Source: Nostoc paludosum FACHB-159 (GTDB taxonomy: Bacteria > Cyanobacteriota > Cyanobacteriia > Cyanobacteriales > Nostocaceae). Taken from it: 64,000 nt of DNA. The notes below the pieces were generated by a model that was not told the origin of the DNA, did not search any database, and worked only from the letters and a program-made list of their open reading frames with translations. Position 1 is the stretch's first letter. Each line of letters opens with the position of its first letter. This document shows, in pieces, positions 26,603-36,367 of this stretch. The stretch lies in NCBI RefSeq assembly GCF_014698835.1, contig NZ_JACJTU010000027.1:52219-116218 (forward strand), written 5' to 3'. Position numbers and translations under genes: made by a program.

Positions 26603-27739
26603 ATGACAAGGAACGGCATCGGTATTCGCACGGCGCAAGTGCGTCAGGAACGGCTTGTTGGTCAAATTCACGTCTATGATGGTGCGGGGAAAGGTAAGTC
26701 TCAGGCGGCTTTAGGGGTAGTTTTGCGCTCGATTGGGTTGGGAATTAATACACCTACTAATTCCAACCGGGTTTTACTGCTGCGGTTTTTAAAGGGGCCT
26801 GAGCGTGATTATGATGAAGATGGGGCGATCGCAGCTCTGCAACGTGGCTTTCCCCATTTAATTGACCAGGTTCGGACTGGCAGAGCCGAATTTTTTGGGC
26901 CAGAAGAAATTACTACTTTTGATAGAGATGAAGCCGCACGGGGTTGGGATGTGGCCAAAGGTGCGATCGCCAGCGGTTTATATTCAGTTGTGGTTTTGGA
27001 TGAAATTAACCCTGTATTGGATTTGGGTTTGCTGCCAGTGGATGAAGTGGTATGCACGTTAAAATCTAAACCCCAAGAGTTAGAAATCATTGCTACCGGA
27101 CGCGCTGCACCACAAAAGTTGCTCGATATTGCAGATTTGCACTCAGAAATGAAACCCCACCACCACCCAACTGCTAAAGCACTTTTACTTAATGGTATTG
27201 AAATTTATACTGGTGCTGGTAAAGGTAAATCTACGAGTGCTTTGGGTAAAGCCTTGCAGGCTATTGGTAGGGGAATAAATCATCCAGGTTCTACGCGTGT
27301 ATTAATTATGCAGTGGCTCAAAGGTGGTAGTGGTTATACTGAAGACGCAGCGATCGCCGCTTTGCAGCAGTCATATCCAGAAGTGGTGGATCATCAGCGT
27401 TGTGGTCGAGATGCAATTGTTTGGCGGAATTCCCGGCAAGAATTAGACTACGTAGAAGCCGAACGGGGTTGGGAAATTGCTAAAGTTGCGATCGCTTCTG
27501 GGTTGTATAAAACAATTATTCTCGATGAACTCAATCCCACAGTTGACCTGGAACTACTCCCCGTTGAACCCATTGTCCAAGCTTTGCTCCGCAAACCCCG
27601 CGACACTGAAATTATTATCACTGGTCGCTGTCAAAATCAACCGACATACTTTGATTTGGCTAGCGTTCATTCAGAGGTTTACTGCCACAAGCACTATGCA
27701 AATCAAGGCGTAGAACTCAAACGGGGAGTGGATTTTTAG
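26603..27739 (+). CDS. Tandem-domain cob(I)alamin adenosyltransferase (CobA/CobO type)
   Basis: 378 residues from the ATG at 26603; the longer frame from 26492 translates repeats. Two homologous halves each carry a P-loop (GAGKGKSQ at 27-34, GAGKGKST at 204-211) and a matching acidic motif (VVVLDEINPVLD at 129-140; IILDELNPTVD in the second half). This is the CobA/BtuR/CobO fold duplicated head to tail. The enzyme adds the 5'-deoxyadenosyl group to cobalt in the cobalamin pathway. The standard enzyme is about 200 residues and dimeric, so this fusion could be a covalent dimer or one half may be regulatory. Confidence 0.88.
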   Translation: MTRNGIGIRTAQVRQERLVGQIHVYDGAGKGKSQAALGVVLRSIGLGINTPTNSNRVLLLRFLKGPERDYDEDGAIAALQRGFPHLIDQVRTGRAEFFGPEEITTFDRDEAARGWDVAKGAIASGLYSVVVLDEINPVLDLGLLPVDEVVCTLKSKPQELEIIATGRAAPQKLLDIADLHSEMKPHHHPTAKALLLNGIEIYTGAGKGKSTSALGKALQAIGRGINHPGSTRVLIMQWLKGGSGYTEDAAIAALQQSYPEVVDHQRCGRDAIVWRNSRQELDYVEAERGWEIAKVAIASGLYKTIILDELNPTVDLELLPVEPIVQALLRKPRDTEIIITGRCQNQPTYFDLASVHSEVYCHKHYANQGVELKRGVDF

Positions 27740-27937
27740 ATTAAGTATCGGACAAAGGAGCAGGGGGGAAAGACTGCTCCAATTTCTCTTCTGCTCCTCT
27801 AATCTTCTTTTTGGCATATTAACTTTTTTCAGAATAACAGGCGACAATATTCCGTATATTTACCTGATTTTGTACTTAAGTACGGGCTTTTCGGTATATT
27901 CATCACTGGTATCCAGAAACTTTCGGCATAACATCCA

Positions 27938-28165
27938 ATGAGGAGATTAAACCGAAATTTTCTGAATCTTATATGGAACAAAGCCCAAAAAATTAAACAT
28001 TATTCGTACAAAACAAAAAAAAGCTACATTGGCTGGATTGTACGCTATATATTTTTGCATCATCAGCGTCAGTCAAAGGATATAAAAAGTGTTGAAATCA
28101 AGGTACTTTTAACAGATTTGGCAGTTAGTAAACAAGTTGCTACATCTATTCAAAACCCACCTTGA
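27938..28165 (+). pseudogene. N-terminal fragment of an integron-type tyrosine recombinase
   Basis: 75 residues. KAQKIKHYSYKTKKSYIGWIVRYIFLHHQRQ, then VEIKVLLTDLAVSKQVATSIQN, matches the SAM-like core-binding domain of IntI-type integrases (compare the usual RHYSYRTE..Y..WIRRFI.FH.KRHP and EVEAFLTHLAV). The catalytic domain is absent: the frame stops at 28163-28165 and no R-H-R-Y residues follow. It is therefore a truncated remnant. A MITE-like inverted repeat lies 15 bp downstream. Confidence 0.8.
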
Positions 28166-28180
28166 ACTCTACATAAACAA

Positions 28181-28273
28181 TAGACATCTTCGGAAATGAA
28201 TGTAGAGACGTAGCACTGCTAATGTCTCTACAAGGGTTCTGGATAACGTATATTTCATTTCTGGAGATGTCTA
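28181..28273. mobile_element. MITE-like element with nested inverted repeats
   Basis: Outer arms at 28182-28200 (AGACATCTTCGGAAATGAA) and 28254-28272 (TTCATTTCTGGAGATGTCT) match at 17 of 19 positions in inverted orientation. They are bounded by TA on both sides, as for Tc1/IS630-type target duplications. An inner pair GTAGAGAC / GTCTCTAC nests within. It has no coding capacity. It sits in the gap between the integrase stub and the DUF3131 gene. Confidence 0.65.
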
Positions 28274-28354
28274 ATATTTAGAGAAAGGCTGTAGTAAATT
28301 TATTTACCAAAAGAAGGGCTTTATAGCTCTTAATCCTTAACTTTTTATTTGCAA

Positions 28355-31144
28355 ATGATATACAAACCCCGTCAACAAAAGCTGTTGAAATCCATCGCAT
28401 TATTCTTAATTGCAATATTTCTGCAATTTTTGTTTTACATCCCGACACCAGTCTTATCCCAAAATTCCAATAACTGTAGCAATATTACAGTTCCTCTGAC
28501 ACCTGAAGAACAAACTTACGCTCGTGCTGCTTGGCAGTATTTTGTGAAAAATTATCAGCCAGCAACGGGATTTACCAATTCTACTGGGGGTTATCCTTCT
28601 GGTACCCTTTGGGATATGGGGAATTACCTGATGGCGTTGAATGCTGCACGCTGGTTGAATCTCACTGACCAAGCAGACTTTGATGCTCGCCTGAATAAGT
28701 TTTTGACGACTCTGAGCAGCCTAAAGTTATTTGAGGATGCCTTACCAAATAAAGTCTATAACGCAGCCACCGGACAGATGGTTGATTATGGCAATAATCC
28801 CATTGAACGGGGTATTGGCTGGTCTGCTTTGGATGTTGGTAGAATCCTGGCTGCGTTTGATGTAATTCGCAGCTGTCATCCGCAATATAATGATTGGCTC
28901 AAGGGCATTGTAACGAAATGGCAGGTAGCGCGATCGCTCAAAGACCAACAACTTTTTGGTGCTACTGTTCTTGCTGACAACAAAACATTACTGGTGCAAG
29001 AAGGACGACTCGGCTACGAAGAATACGGTGCTAGAGGTTATCAACTTTGGGGTTTCTCTGCGCCAAAAGCTATTGCTCTTGAGCCGTTTAAGTTAGTGGA
29101 AATTAATGGCGTGCAAATTCCCGTTGATACCCGTGATTTTCAAAGCACAAACGCCAATAATTATGTTGTGAGTGAGTCTTATATTCTTGATGGCATTGAA
29201 TTTGGCTTGCAAGGTCAGTTAGCTGATTTTGCTGCTAGAGTCTTAGATGTGCAAAAACGGCGTTACGATACTACAGGCCAGTTGACTGCGGTTACAGAAG
29301 ACAATATTGACCAAGCACCTTATTTTCTCTACAACACTGTCTACGCCAACGGTACAAACTGGGCAACAATTACCGACGCTAATCAGCCTTACCCACAATT
29401 TCGCAGTATCAGCACCAAAGCTGCTTTTGGTTGGCACTATCTTTTTCCAGATAATGCTTATGCCCAAAAACTTTTTGATGCTGTCAAGGATCTCCGCAGT
29501 CCTGATGATGGTGGCTATTATGCTGGTATTTATGAAGAATCAAAGCAACCCAATAAAGCTTTGACAGGTAATACTAATGGGCTAATTTTGGAGATTTTAT
29601 ACTACAAAGCTAGGGGAAATCGCCCATTAATTGCCTCTGGTTCTGTCAATGTCTCTACTGGTAAACCCAGTGAAAATGTAACACCCTCAAATCCAGCGAA
29701 TTCTAGTGTTACAGTTCCTACCCCAACTCCTGCGGACACTTCTAAAATTACAGAAGTGGCTGTTGCACCGATTCCACCAGTGGGTAGTCCGCAACCATCA
29801 TCTAACCTGAAACTAAAAAGACCACTGTCAGTAATTGAACGACGCTATGCAGAGGCGGCTTGGCGATACTTTCAAGCAAATTATCATTCCAAAAGTGGGC
29901 TAATTGACGATCGCAGCGATTTCAAAGGTGCAACTCTCTGGGGCTTAGGCGATTATCTCGCAGCCCTCCATGCGGCGCGATCGCTGGATATAATTAACCC
30001 CAAAGAATTTGACGGACGCACCCGACATTTATTAGCAGCCTTGACAAAATTACCTTTATTTGCAGGGGAGTTACCGAGTCGGGGTTACGATACTAGAACG
30101 CTGCAATCAGTAGATTATGGTGGAAATCCCATTGCAGAAGGAAATGGTTGGTCGGCTTTAGATTTGGGCAGGATGCTGGCGGCGCTTTATAACTTGAAAA
30201 CCTGTCATCCAGAATACACGGCTGCGGTAGATAAAATTGTGCTGGATTGGTCATACTTGCGTGTGGTACGAGAAGGTATTCTTTCGAGTGCTACTGTTAG
30301 CAAAGAGGAAGATGGGCGATATCTTACTCGCGTCAATCCTGAAACCCGTTTAGGTTATGAAGAATATGCCGCTCGTGCTTTTCAATTATGGGGGTTTAAT
30401 GTTGAGGGTTCTGCTGTTGGTGGTGAATATCAAACAGCCTCAGTAGAGAAAGTGAAAGTACCAATTCAACGCCGCCGCACAGACACTAACTCCAAAAACC
30501 AATATACAGTTAGCAATCCTTTCCTACTCTATGCTTTGGAATTCGGATTAGATCCACAAATGCGATCGCTTTTTGAGCCGATTTTCCAAGCGCAAGCCGA
30601 ACGTTACCGTCGCACCGGCACTCTCACAGCCTCAGCTACTACCCTAATCGATCGCAAGCCTTACACTGTCCACAGTACAATTACTGGGGAAGGCGATGCT
30701 TGGGTAGCTTTAGGAGATGACGGTCAACCTGTACCCAAGGGGCGATTGGTAAGTACAGCAGTAGCTTTTGCTTATCATGCTTTGCTTCCAGAAAATAAGT
30801 ATAGTCAAGAATTACTACAAGCAACGACTGATTTATACAATCCATCGGCTGGATTTTATGAAGGCTTCTATGAAACCACAGGTAAAACAGCAGTTGGTTT
30901 CACTAGCAGCACCAACAGTATGATTTTGCAATCCTTGTTGTACAAAGTTATGAATGGACAACCTCTAATTCGTCCGACTACCACCATGAAATCTCCCTGG
31001 TGGGCCGCAGTAACTAAGGGTAATTCTGGGCGAGGTTTACCCAACACCGCAATCCAACGAACAAAGTTAATTTCTGATGGTTCAGGAAGTTACTGGGCTT
31101 CAACAAGCAAAAATACTTCATTAGTAACTCGTACAAAAGAATAA
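28355..31144 (+). CDS. Secreted protein with two DUF3131 domains
   Basis: 929 residues from the ATG at 28355 (the TTG at 28349 is less likely). The basic start and hydrophobic segment (about 12-35, ending near VLSQN) give a signal peptide or anchor. Two homologous regions (about 45-425 and 490-885) share the WxYFxxNYxxxTG start, the TLWDMGNYLMAL / TLWGLGDYLAAL block, and GWSALDVGRILAA / GWSALDLGRMLAA, the DUF3131 pattern resembling alpha/alpha-toroid sugar enzymes. A Pro/Ser/Thr-rich linker (430-490) joins them. It sits directly before a cellulose-synthase-like glycosyltransferase, so a role in exopolysaccharide processing is likely. Confidence 0.88.
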   Translation: MIYKPRQQKLLKSIALFLIAIFLQFLFYIPTPVLSQNSNNCSNITVPLTPEEQTYARAAWQYFVKNYQPATGFTNSTGGYPSGTLWDMGNYLMALNAARWLNLTDQADFDARLNKFLTTLSSLKLFEDALPNKVYNAATGQMVDYGNNPIERGIGWSALDVGRILAAFDVIRSCHPQYNDWLKGIVTKWQVARSLKDQQLFGATVLADNKTLLVQEGRLGYEEYGARGYQLWGFSAPKAIALEPFKLVEINGVQIPVDTRDFQSTNANNYVVSESYILDGIEFGLQGQLADFAARVLDVQKRRYDTTGQLTAVTEDNIDQAPYFLYNTVYANGTNWATITDANQPYPQFRSISTKAAFGWHYLFPDNAYAQKLFDAVKDLRSPDDGGYYAGIYEESKQPNKALTGNTNGLILEILYYKARGNRPLIASGSVNVSTGKPSENVTPSNPANSSVTVPTPTPADTSKITEVAVAPIPPVGSPQPSSNLKLKRPLSVIERRYAEAAWRYFQANYHSKSGLIDDRSDFKGATLWGLGDYLAALHAARSLDIINPKEFDGRTRHLLAALTKLPLFAGELPSRGYDTRTLQSVDYGGNPIAEGNGWSALDLGRMLAALYNLKTCHPEYTAAVDKIVLDWSYLRVVREGILSSATVSKEEDGRYLTRVNPETRLGYEEYAARAFQLWGFNVEGSAVGGEYQTASVEKVKVPIQRRRTDTNSKNQYTVSNPFLLYALEFGLDPQMRSLFEPIFQAQAERYRRTGTLTASATTLIDRKPYTVHSTITGEGDAWVALGDDGQPVPKGRLVSTAVAFAYHALLPENKYSQELLQATTDLYNPSAGFYEGFYETTGKTAVGFTSSTNSMILQSLLYKVMNGQPLIRPTTTMKSPWWAAVTKGNSGRGLPNTAIQRTKLISDGSGSYWASTSKNTSLVTRTKE

Positions 31145-31159
31145 ATTGAATATTCTGAC

Positions 31160-31202
31160 GTAGCGGTAATTCATGTAGACGCGAAGCGGCTTCTACCGCT
31201 AC
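31160..31202 (+). repeat. Inverted repeat after the DUF3131 gene
   Basis: GTAGCGGTA (31160-31168) and TACCGCTAC (31194-31202) form a perfect 9-bp stem with a 25-base loop. The loop contains the dispersed GTAGACGCGAAGCGGC motif. It may terminate transcription weakly or be an intergenic repeat. Confidence 0.5.
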
Positions 31203-31606
31203 TTTCGTTATCTTTTGCGTAAGCCCTGACTGTAATGACAAAGCTGTGGTTGTTAATAACCAGTTGTATTTGGGAATACTTGTACATGAGTGAATGTAGT
31301 CATATCATGTCCGCCTAATCACTTATCAAAAAAACTCTCCGCGTCTCCCATACCCTTTGGGATGTTGCTAAATGCAGCGTCGCTTTTAAAAGAAGTTCTG
31401 ACCTAACAAAGCCTTATATAGCAATCCGGTTTGATTGATGAACTTTATCTATGTGGGTAGGCAAGAGGGTTATAGAAGATTAAAGGGTACGGAATTTTGT
31501 TCAAAAATCAAATAGGAGTCCTATACCAATTTGAAAAATGATTGCGACACATGGATAGCTAAAAGCGATTATTACTAACTATTTCACAATCCAAAATATT
31601 ACTAAG
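31203..31606. other. Intergenic region before the glycosyltransferase
   Basis: About 400 bp without a believable ORF. It contains a CTCCGCGTCTCCCAT repeat near 31338 that recurs inside the hybrid kinase gene at about 38622, and a short palindrome ATAGGAGTCCTAT at 31512-31524. The promoter of the glycosyltransferase gene is presumably here. Confidence 0.6.
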
Positions 31607-33580
31607 ATGACATCAGTTTCTATTATTGATAACTCCGCAAATTTTTCTGGTAACAGCCGTTCGTTACTCAAAAAAAGAACGCTGTTATTTCGCTATTTGG
31701 CAGAAATCAATTTAATTTTTGGTATCTGGTATTTGCAGTGGCGTATCACTCATTCAATTAATTTTGATGCACTTTGGATTTCTATCCCGTTGCTAATAGC
31801 AGAAATATATAGTTATTTCGGTGGAGTAATGTTTGTAATTGGATTGTGGCGGCCTTTAGTTAGACAAATTAAATCTCTTGACCAGATGACTCCATCGATA
31901 CCTAGATCTGATTGGCCAACAGTGGATGTCTTTATAACGTGTTACAACGAGCCGCCGGAAATTGTAGAAGAAACTGCCAAAGCTGCTTTAGCAATGGATT
32001 ACCCGCCAATCAAGTTACGTGTTTATGTGCTAGATGATGGTAACTCCGCTGATATGCGAGCAATGACCGAAAGATTGTGTATTGAGGATTTGCAGTCATC
32101 ACAACTACAGCAGGAAGCAGAAAGAATTGATGCAGAACACTGTTGTTTATTGGAACGCTTGAAGCAACTGGAAAATCTCACACCTAATACCCAAGCTGCT
32201 GAAGAATGGTTGCAAGCATCAGAGGGAAACGAGTTTGGTAGCGAATTTGTGAAGAGTCTGCGACAGTTTATTCTTTGGTTACCTCCACAGCATCAAAGTA
32301 TAACGGAACGCCTGATTACCGAACGCAAAGCCTTAGAAGAAGCTATTCGCAAAAAAGAACTAGAACTAGTTGAACTGGCTCGTTTTCGCTACATTGCTCG
32401 TCCTAAGCCAGCCGGTGTACCCCACCACGCTAAAGCGGGTAATCTCAATTACGCAATTTTTTCTGGGGAAACTTCCGGAGAGTTTATTCTCACCTTAGAT
32501 GCTGACCATATTCCCAAACCACAATTTATTAAGCGAGTTCTACCTTATTTCTACACTTATAATCTCTTCACAGGGAAATATGACCAGAATCAAATTGCTT
32601 TTGTCCAAACCCGCCAGGATTTTTACAACATTCCTCAGGGCGATCCTTTTGGACATCGAGCGAATTTATTTTATGGCCCGCTGCAACAAGGTAAAGATGG
32701 CATGAATGCTGCTTTTTATACAGGCACAAATGCACTTTTGAGGCGGGAAGCACTGATTAGTGTAGGACTGCAATATTTTGCTGATGAATTTGCCAAAGAT
32801 GAAAAACGTTTAAATGAATTTCAATTAATTGGTGGCGTATCCAGCAACAGTATTACAGAAGATATGAATACTGCAATGCGTCTACATGGCGCTGGATGGA
32901 AATCTATTTATCATCATGAATTGCTAGCAGAAGGTCTAGCACCAGATGACCTCAGTTCTACTCTTAAACAACGGCTGCGCTGGGCACAAGGAACTATTCA
33001 AGTGCTACTGAGAGAAAATCCATTAACAAAACCAGGGCTAAGCTTTTGGCAGAGATTACATTATTTTAAAACGATGTATAGCTATTTTTCTGGTTTTGCA
33101 ACTCTGGTTTTTATTTCTTGTCCAATTATCTATTTTTTTACCGATATTATTCCAGTTAAAACCTATGGCCCGGACTTTGCCATACACTTTTTCCCAGCTT
33201 TTATTATCAATCGCTTGACTTTCTTTGCAGCCACTTGGGGAATTCCTGCTGGAGAAGTTTGGCGTTCAGAACAATACGCGATCGCTCTATTTCCCTTATT
33301 AATCCAAGCGGTATGGAGTGTATTTACAGGACAAAAACTCAATTTCCAAGTAACGCCTAAACAACGACAATCTGGCATTTATATCCGGCTAGTTTGGCCA
33401 CAGGTTATTGTTTTTATCTTGACCATTCTGGGAATATTATGGAGCCTTTATCGGTTCGCGATCGGGCATTTGAATTATCCTGAAGTTCACTTACTCAATG
33501 GTGCATGGGCTATTTATAATTTGTTACTTTTGTGGGCTATCATCCGCGCATCTGTTTGGCAACCTCCAAAAGAAGTGTAA
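31607..33580 (+). CDS. Family 2 glycosyltransferase, cellulose-synthase-like
   Basis: 657 residues. Two N-terminal membrane helices (about 28-48 and 58-85) are followed by a GT-A domain with the processive-synthase motifs: VLDDGNSAD near 144, LDADHIP near 296, TED near 415 and QRLRW near 455. At least four C-terminal helices complete a BcsA-like topology. A charged helical insert lies between the first two motifs (about 165-260). No PilZ domain is visible. It should polymerise a beta-linked polysaccharide across the inner membrane; the sugar is not predictable. Confidence 0.93.
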   Translation: MTSVSIIDNSANFSGNSRSLLKKRTLLFRYLAEINLIFGIWYLQWRITHSINFDALWISIPLLIAEIYSYFGGVMFVIGLWRPLVRQIKSLDQMTPSIPRSDWPTVDVFITCYNEPPEIVEETAKAALAMDYPPIKLRVYVLDDGNSADMRAMTERLCIEDLQSSQLQQEAERIDAEHCCLLERLKQLENLTPNTQAAEEWLQASEGNEFGSEFVKSLRQFILWLPPQHQSITERLITERKALEEAIRKKELELVELARFRYIARPKPAGVPHHAKAGNLNYAIFSGETSGEFILTLDADHIPKPQFIKRVLPYFYTYNLFTGKYDQNQIAFVQTRQDFYNIPQGDPFGHRANLFYGPLQQGKDGMNAAFYTGTNALLRREALISVGLQYFADEFAKDEKRLNEFQLIGGVSSNSITEDMNTAMRLHGAGWKSIYHHELLAEGLAPDDLSSTLKQRLRWAQGTIQVLLRENPLTKPGLSFWQRLHYFKTMYSYFSGFATLVFISCPIIYFFTDIIPVKTYGPDFAIHFFPAFIINRLTFFAATWGIPAGEVWRSEQYAIALFPLLIQAVWSVFTGQKLNFQVTPKQRQSGIYIRLVWPQVIVFILTILGILWSLYRFAIGHLNYPEVHLLNGAWAIYNLLLLWAIIRASVWQPPKEV

Positions 33581-33610
33581 GGGGAATTAGGGAGACGGGG
33601 GTAATAACTA

Positions 33611-34336
33611 ATGACTAAAGCCATGAATACTCATTTACACTTTAACAACTTTGGGCAACGAACTGTGTTAACAATTTATGCTCATGCTGATGATGAAGTT
33701 CTACCTGCCGCTGGTACTCTGAGTCTGATGTCTAAAGCAGGGTGGAATGTTCGTTGCTTAATTTTGACTGATGGTAGTCTTTCTAGTTCATCTGTTAAGG
33801 GTACACGTCATCAAGAAGCAGATGCAGCTGGTAAAATTATCGGTGCAAATTACGAATTTTATGCGCTTGAAGAGTGCAATTTTTCAACACAAGCAGTGAT
33901 TAAAGTTACTGAAGAAGCTATTGAGCATTGGCATCCGGATTTGATTATTACTCACGCACCACAACCTGAAAAATATGGACATAGAGATCATGAAGTGTGT
34001 GCCATCGCAGTTTCTAATGTTGCTACCCGCAAAAACATACCTTTGTGGTATTCAGCACCGCCTGTTTTTTTACGTGGTTTTGAACCCAATTTTTTTGTCG
34101 ATATAACTTCTGTCATTGAGGAAAAAATTGCCGCTATTGGTTGTTATGAATCAGAAGCAAATAAAGCATTTATGCAACTCGATGCTATACTTGTTTTGTC
34201 TCGATTTTGGGCGCGTGAATTAGGTCAAAAAGATGGATATTTTGAAGCTTTTGAAATTTCTCGGCAATGGGTTGATGCTAGCTTTTTTAGTGCGATCGCT
34301 AATAGTAATAAAATAGAATATGGCTTTTTCAGCTAA
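33611..34336 (+). CDS. PIG-L (LmbE-like) deacetylase
   Basis: 241 residues. The YAHADDEVLPAAGTL motif near residues 22-36 supplies the zinc and catalytic Asp/His of LmbE-type N-acetylglucosaminyl deacetylases, and the PQPEKYGHRDHEV segment gives the second His cluster. There is no signal peptide, so it is cytoplasmic. It follows the glycosyltransferase by 30 bp in the same direction, so it probably acts on a sugar precursor or product of that enzyme (inference). Confidence 0.92.
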   Translation: MTKAMNTHLHFNNFGQRTVLTIYAHADDEVLPAAGTLSLMSKAGWNVRCLILTDGSLSSSSVKGTRHQEADAAGKIIGANYEFYALEECNFSTQAVIKVTEEAIEHWHPDLIITHAPQPEKYGHRDHEVCAIAVSNVATRKNIPLWYSAPPVFLRGFEPNFFVDITSVIEEKIAAIGCYESEANKAFMQLDAILVLSRFWARELGQKDGYFEAFEISRQWVDASFFSAIANSNKIEYGFFS

Positions 34337-34352
34337 TCTGCTGAAAAATTTT
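34325..34352 (+). terminator. Rho-independent terminator after the deacetylase gene
   Basis: TTTTTCAGC and GCTGAAAAA form a perfect 9-bp stem around a 6-base loop that includes the stop codon, followed by TTTT. It closes the glycosyltransferase-deacetylase operon and could work on both strands. Confidence 0.7.
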
Positions 34353-34549
34353 ACTATAGTTATTGGTCATTGGACAAATGATTAAAGCTCAAAACATACC
34401 TAGTGAATCATATTACAATATTTATATATTTTAATAATGTTTGAATTCATAACTTTATAAACAAAAATATTTCTATAGCTATTGCAGTTTGTCTTAATTA
34501 GATGCCAAAATAATAATATATTTCAAACAAAAAATTGGAGAATTAATCC

Positions 34550-34879
34550 ATGAATATGAGTGTAACTATACTAGAATTGTCTGGAATTTTAGATGGTATT
34601 AGGGGTAATGAATTGCGCCGTGAAGTTAGTAATGTTGTGGACACTGGAACAAATATTTTATTGTTAGATTTAAAAAATGTAAAGTTTATTGATAGTTCTG
34701 GTTTAGGTGCTTTAGTATCAGCAATGCAAATAGTACGAAAAAATGATGGGCAACTTTTTATCTGTTCGATAAACGAGCAAGTTAAAATGTTATTTCAACT
34801 AACTAAAATGGATAGGATTTTTCAAACTTTTGCTGACCAAGAGGAATTCAATCGCCAAGTACTAGCAAAGCAAAATTAA
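34550..34879 (+). CDS. STAS-domain anti-sigma factor antagonist
   Basis: 109 residues, a single STAS domain of the SpoIIAA/RsbV type. The phosphorylation loop is FIDSSGLGAL with the Ser pair at 49-50. It should switch between phosphorylated and free forms under control of a HATPase-type kinase and a PP2C phosphatase, both encoded nearby (36368-36784 and 35043-36233). It is preceded by a GGAG ribosome site at about 34535 and is probably monocistronic. Confidence 0.93.
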   Translation: MNMSVTILELSGILDGIRGNELRREVSNVVDTGTNILLLDLKNVKFIDSSGLGALVSAMQIVRKNDGQLFICSINEQVKMLFQLTKMDRIFQTFADQEEFNRQVLAKQN

Positions 34880-35042
34880 ATATGCTAATTTAGTTTGCTT
34901 TTACAATTTACTTGCTTCTATAAACGAGTACGTAAAAACGCAATTAATCGCATCTATAAAGAATAAACAATCAAACTGTTTGAGTTTAAAGCAAGTTTTT
35001 TCATACAATTGAATAGAGGTTATATATCTACATTTAAAGTTA

Positions 35043-36233
35043 CTAGCCAAAGTTAACCTTTACTAAAGATAAATCATCATTAAGATTATCTTGAGCATTG
35101 AAACCGAGAATATTTGTTAATAATTGATTGAGGTTACAGATATCTGTTTGGCTATATTTCATTAGCTTACTAATGAAAGCATCAAGACCTAAAATCTTGC
35201 CATCTGGCTGATTAATTTCATAAGCTCCATCGCTAAATATATATAAATTACTGTTTTCTTTGACTTCAAGAACAGCATTTTCAAATTCAATATCAGGTAA
35301 AAAGCCAATTGGTAAATCTAAAGAATTTAGCTGTTGAATTTCGATATTTGCTATAGAGTTACTAGATAAAAGTAAAGCGGGTGGATGTCCAGCGTTGGCG
35401 TAAATAAGTTGGCGTTTGAGGCGGTGATAAACTCCATACCAAATTGTGAAGTATTTATCACCATGTTTCCTCATCTGGAAGGCGTGATTTAGGGCTTTTA
35501 GGACTTCACTGGGTTGAGAAAAGTTGGTGTTTGGTAGAGATTGCGATCGCAATACATTCAGCACCGATACAGACAACAGTGCTGAACCAACTCCGTGTCC
35601 TGATACATCTAGTAAATAAATTGCTAAGCGATCGTCATCGATCCAATTATGGCCAAAGGAATCACCCCCTAGCTGCGCTGAAGGAATAAACAAATTTTCT
35701 GTAGTTACTGTTCCTACGAGGGGTGAAGGTAGAAGCGATCGCACGTAATCAGCTGCTTGAGCCAATTCTGTTTCTAAAATTTGCTTTTGGGTTCGTAAAT
35801 CCTGATTGAGTTCTTCCAAAGCTTGCTTTTTACTTTGTAAATCCTGATTTAGCTGATATAACCTTAATCCTGCTCTGACTCTTGCTTTCAATTCATTCAT
35901 CTCTATTGGTTTCGAGATAAACTCATCTGCTCCAGCGTCAAGTCCCCTGACTCTATCATCTTCCTCTCCTCTAGCTGCTCCTCTAGCAGTCAATAAAATA
36001 AAAAACGTAGTTGCCAACTCTGGAGCCGATCTAATTCGCCGACAGACTTCTAGCCCATCTAATTGGGACATCATCCAATCACAAATAATCAGAGCAGGAT
36101 GCAGCAGTTGTGCTTGTGTAATTCCTTCTTCACCATTACTAGCTACGGTAACATCATAACCCTGCTTTTTGAGCGTGCTTTTGAGTACTGCTCGGACTGT
36201 AGGATCGTCATCAATAACCAAAATTTTAAACAT
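35043..36233 (-). CDS. Response regulator with PP2C (SpoIIE/RsbU-type) phosphatase domain
   Basis: 396 residues. The receiver domain (1-120) has D52 as phospho-acceptor. A coiled-coil signalling helix follows (about 125-165, QDLQSKKQALEELNQDLRTQKQ). The C-terminal PP2C domain (175-395) has the metal-site blocks LGGDSFGHNWIDDDR, LLDVSGHGVGSALLS and YANAGHPPALL. It should dephosphorylate the STAS antagonist in response to a histidine kinase signal. It is convergent with the STAS gene and divergent from the HATPase gene. Confidence 0.93.
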   Translation of the reverse strand: MFKILVIDDDPTVRAVLKSTLKKQGYDVTVASNGEEGITQAQLLHPALIICDWMMSQLDGLEVCRRIRSAPELATTFFILLTARGAARGEEDDRVRGLDAGADEFISKPIEMNELKARVRAGLRLYQLNQDLQSKKQALEELNQDLRTQKQILETELAQAADYVRSLLPSPLVGTVTTENLFIPSAQLGGDSFGHNWIDDDRLAIYLLDVSGHGVGSALLSVSVLNVLRSQSLPNTNFSQPSEVLKALNHAFQMRKHGDKYFTIWYGVYHRLKRQLIYANAGHPPALLLSSNSIANIEIQQLNSLDLPIGFLPDIEFENAVLEVKENSNLYIFSDGAYEINQPDGKILGLDAFISKLMKYSQTDICNLNQLLTNILGFNAQDNLNDDLSLVKVNFG

Positions 36234-36367
36234 AAATTATACTGGCAAACAAATAGTTGATGTAATTTAAGTTATATGAAATTTATTTTGTTATGTATAG
36301 TGAAAATACTCAAATTAAATAAACTAATTAGCGAATAAGATGATTGCAAAATATTTGATTTTTCATA

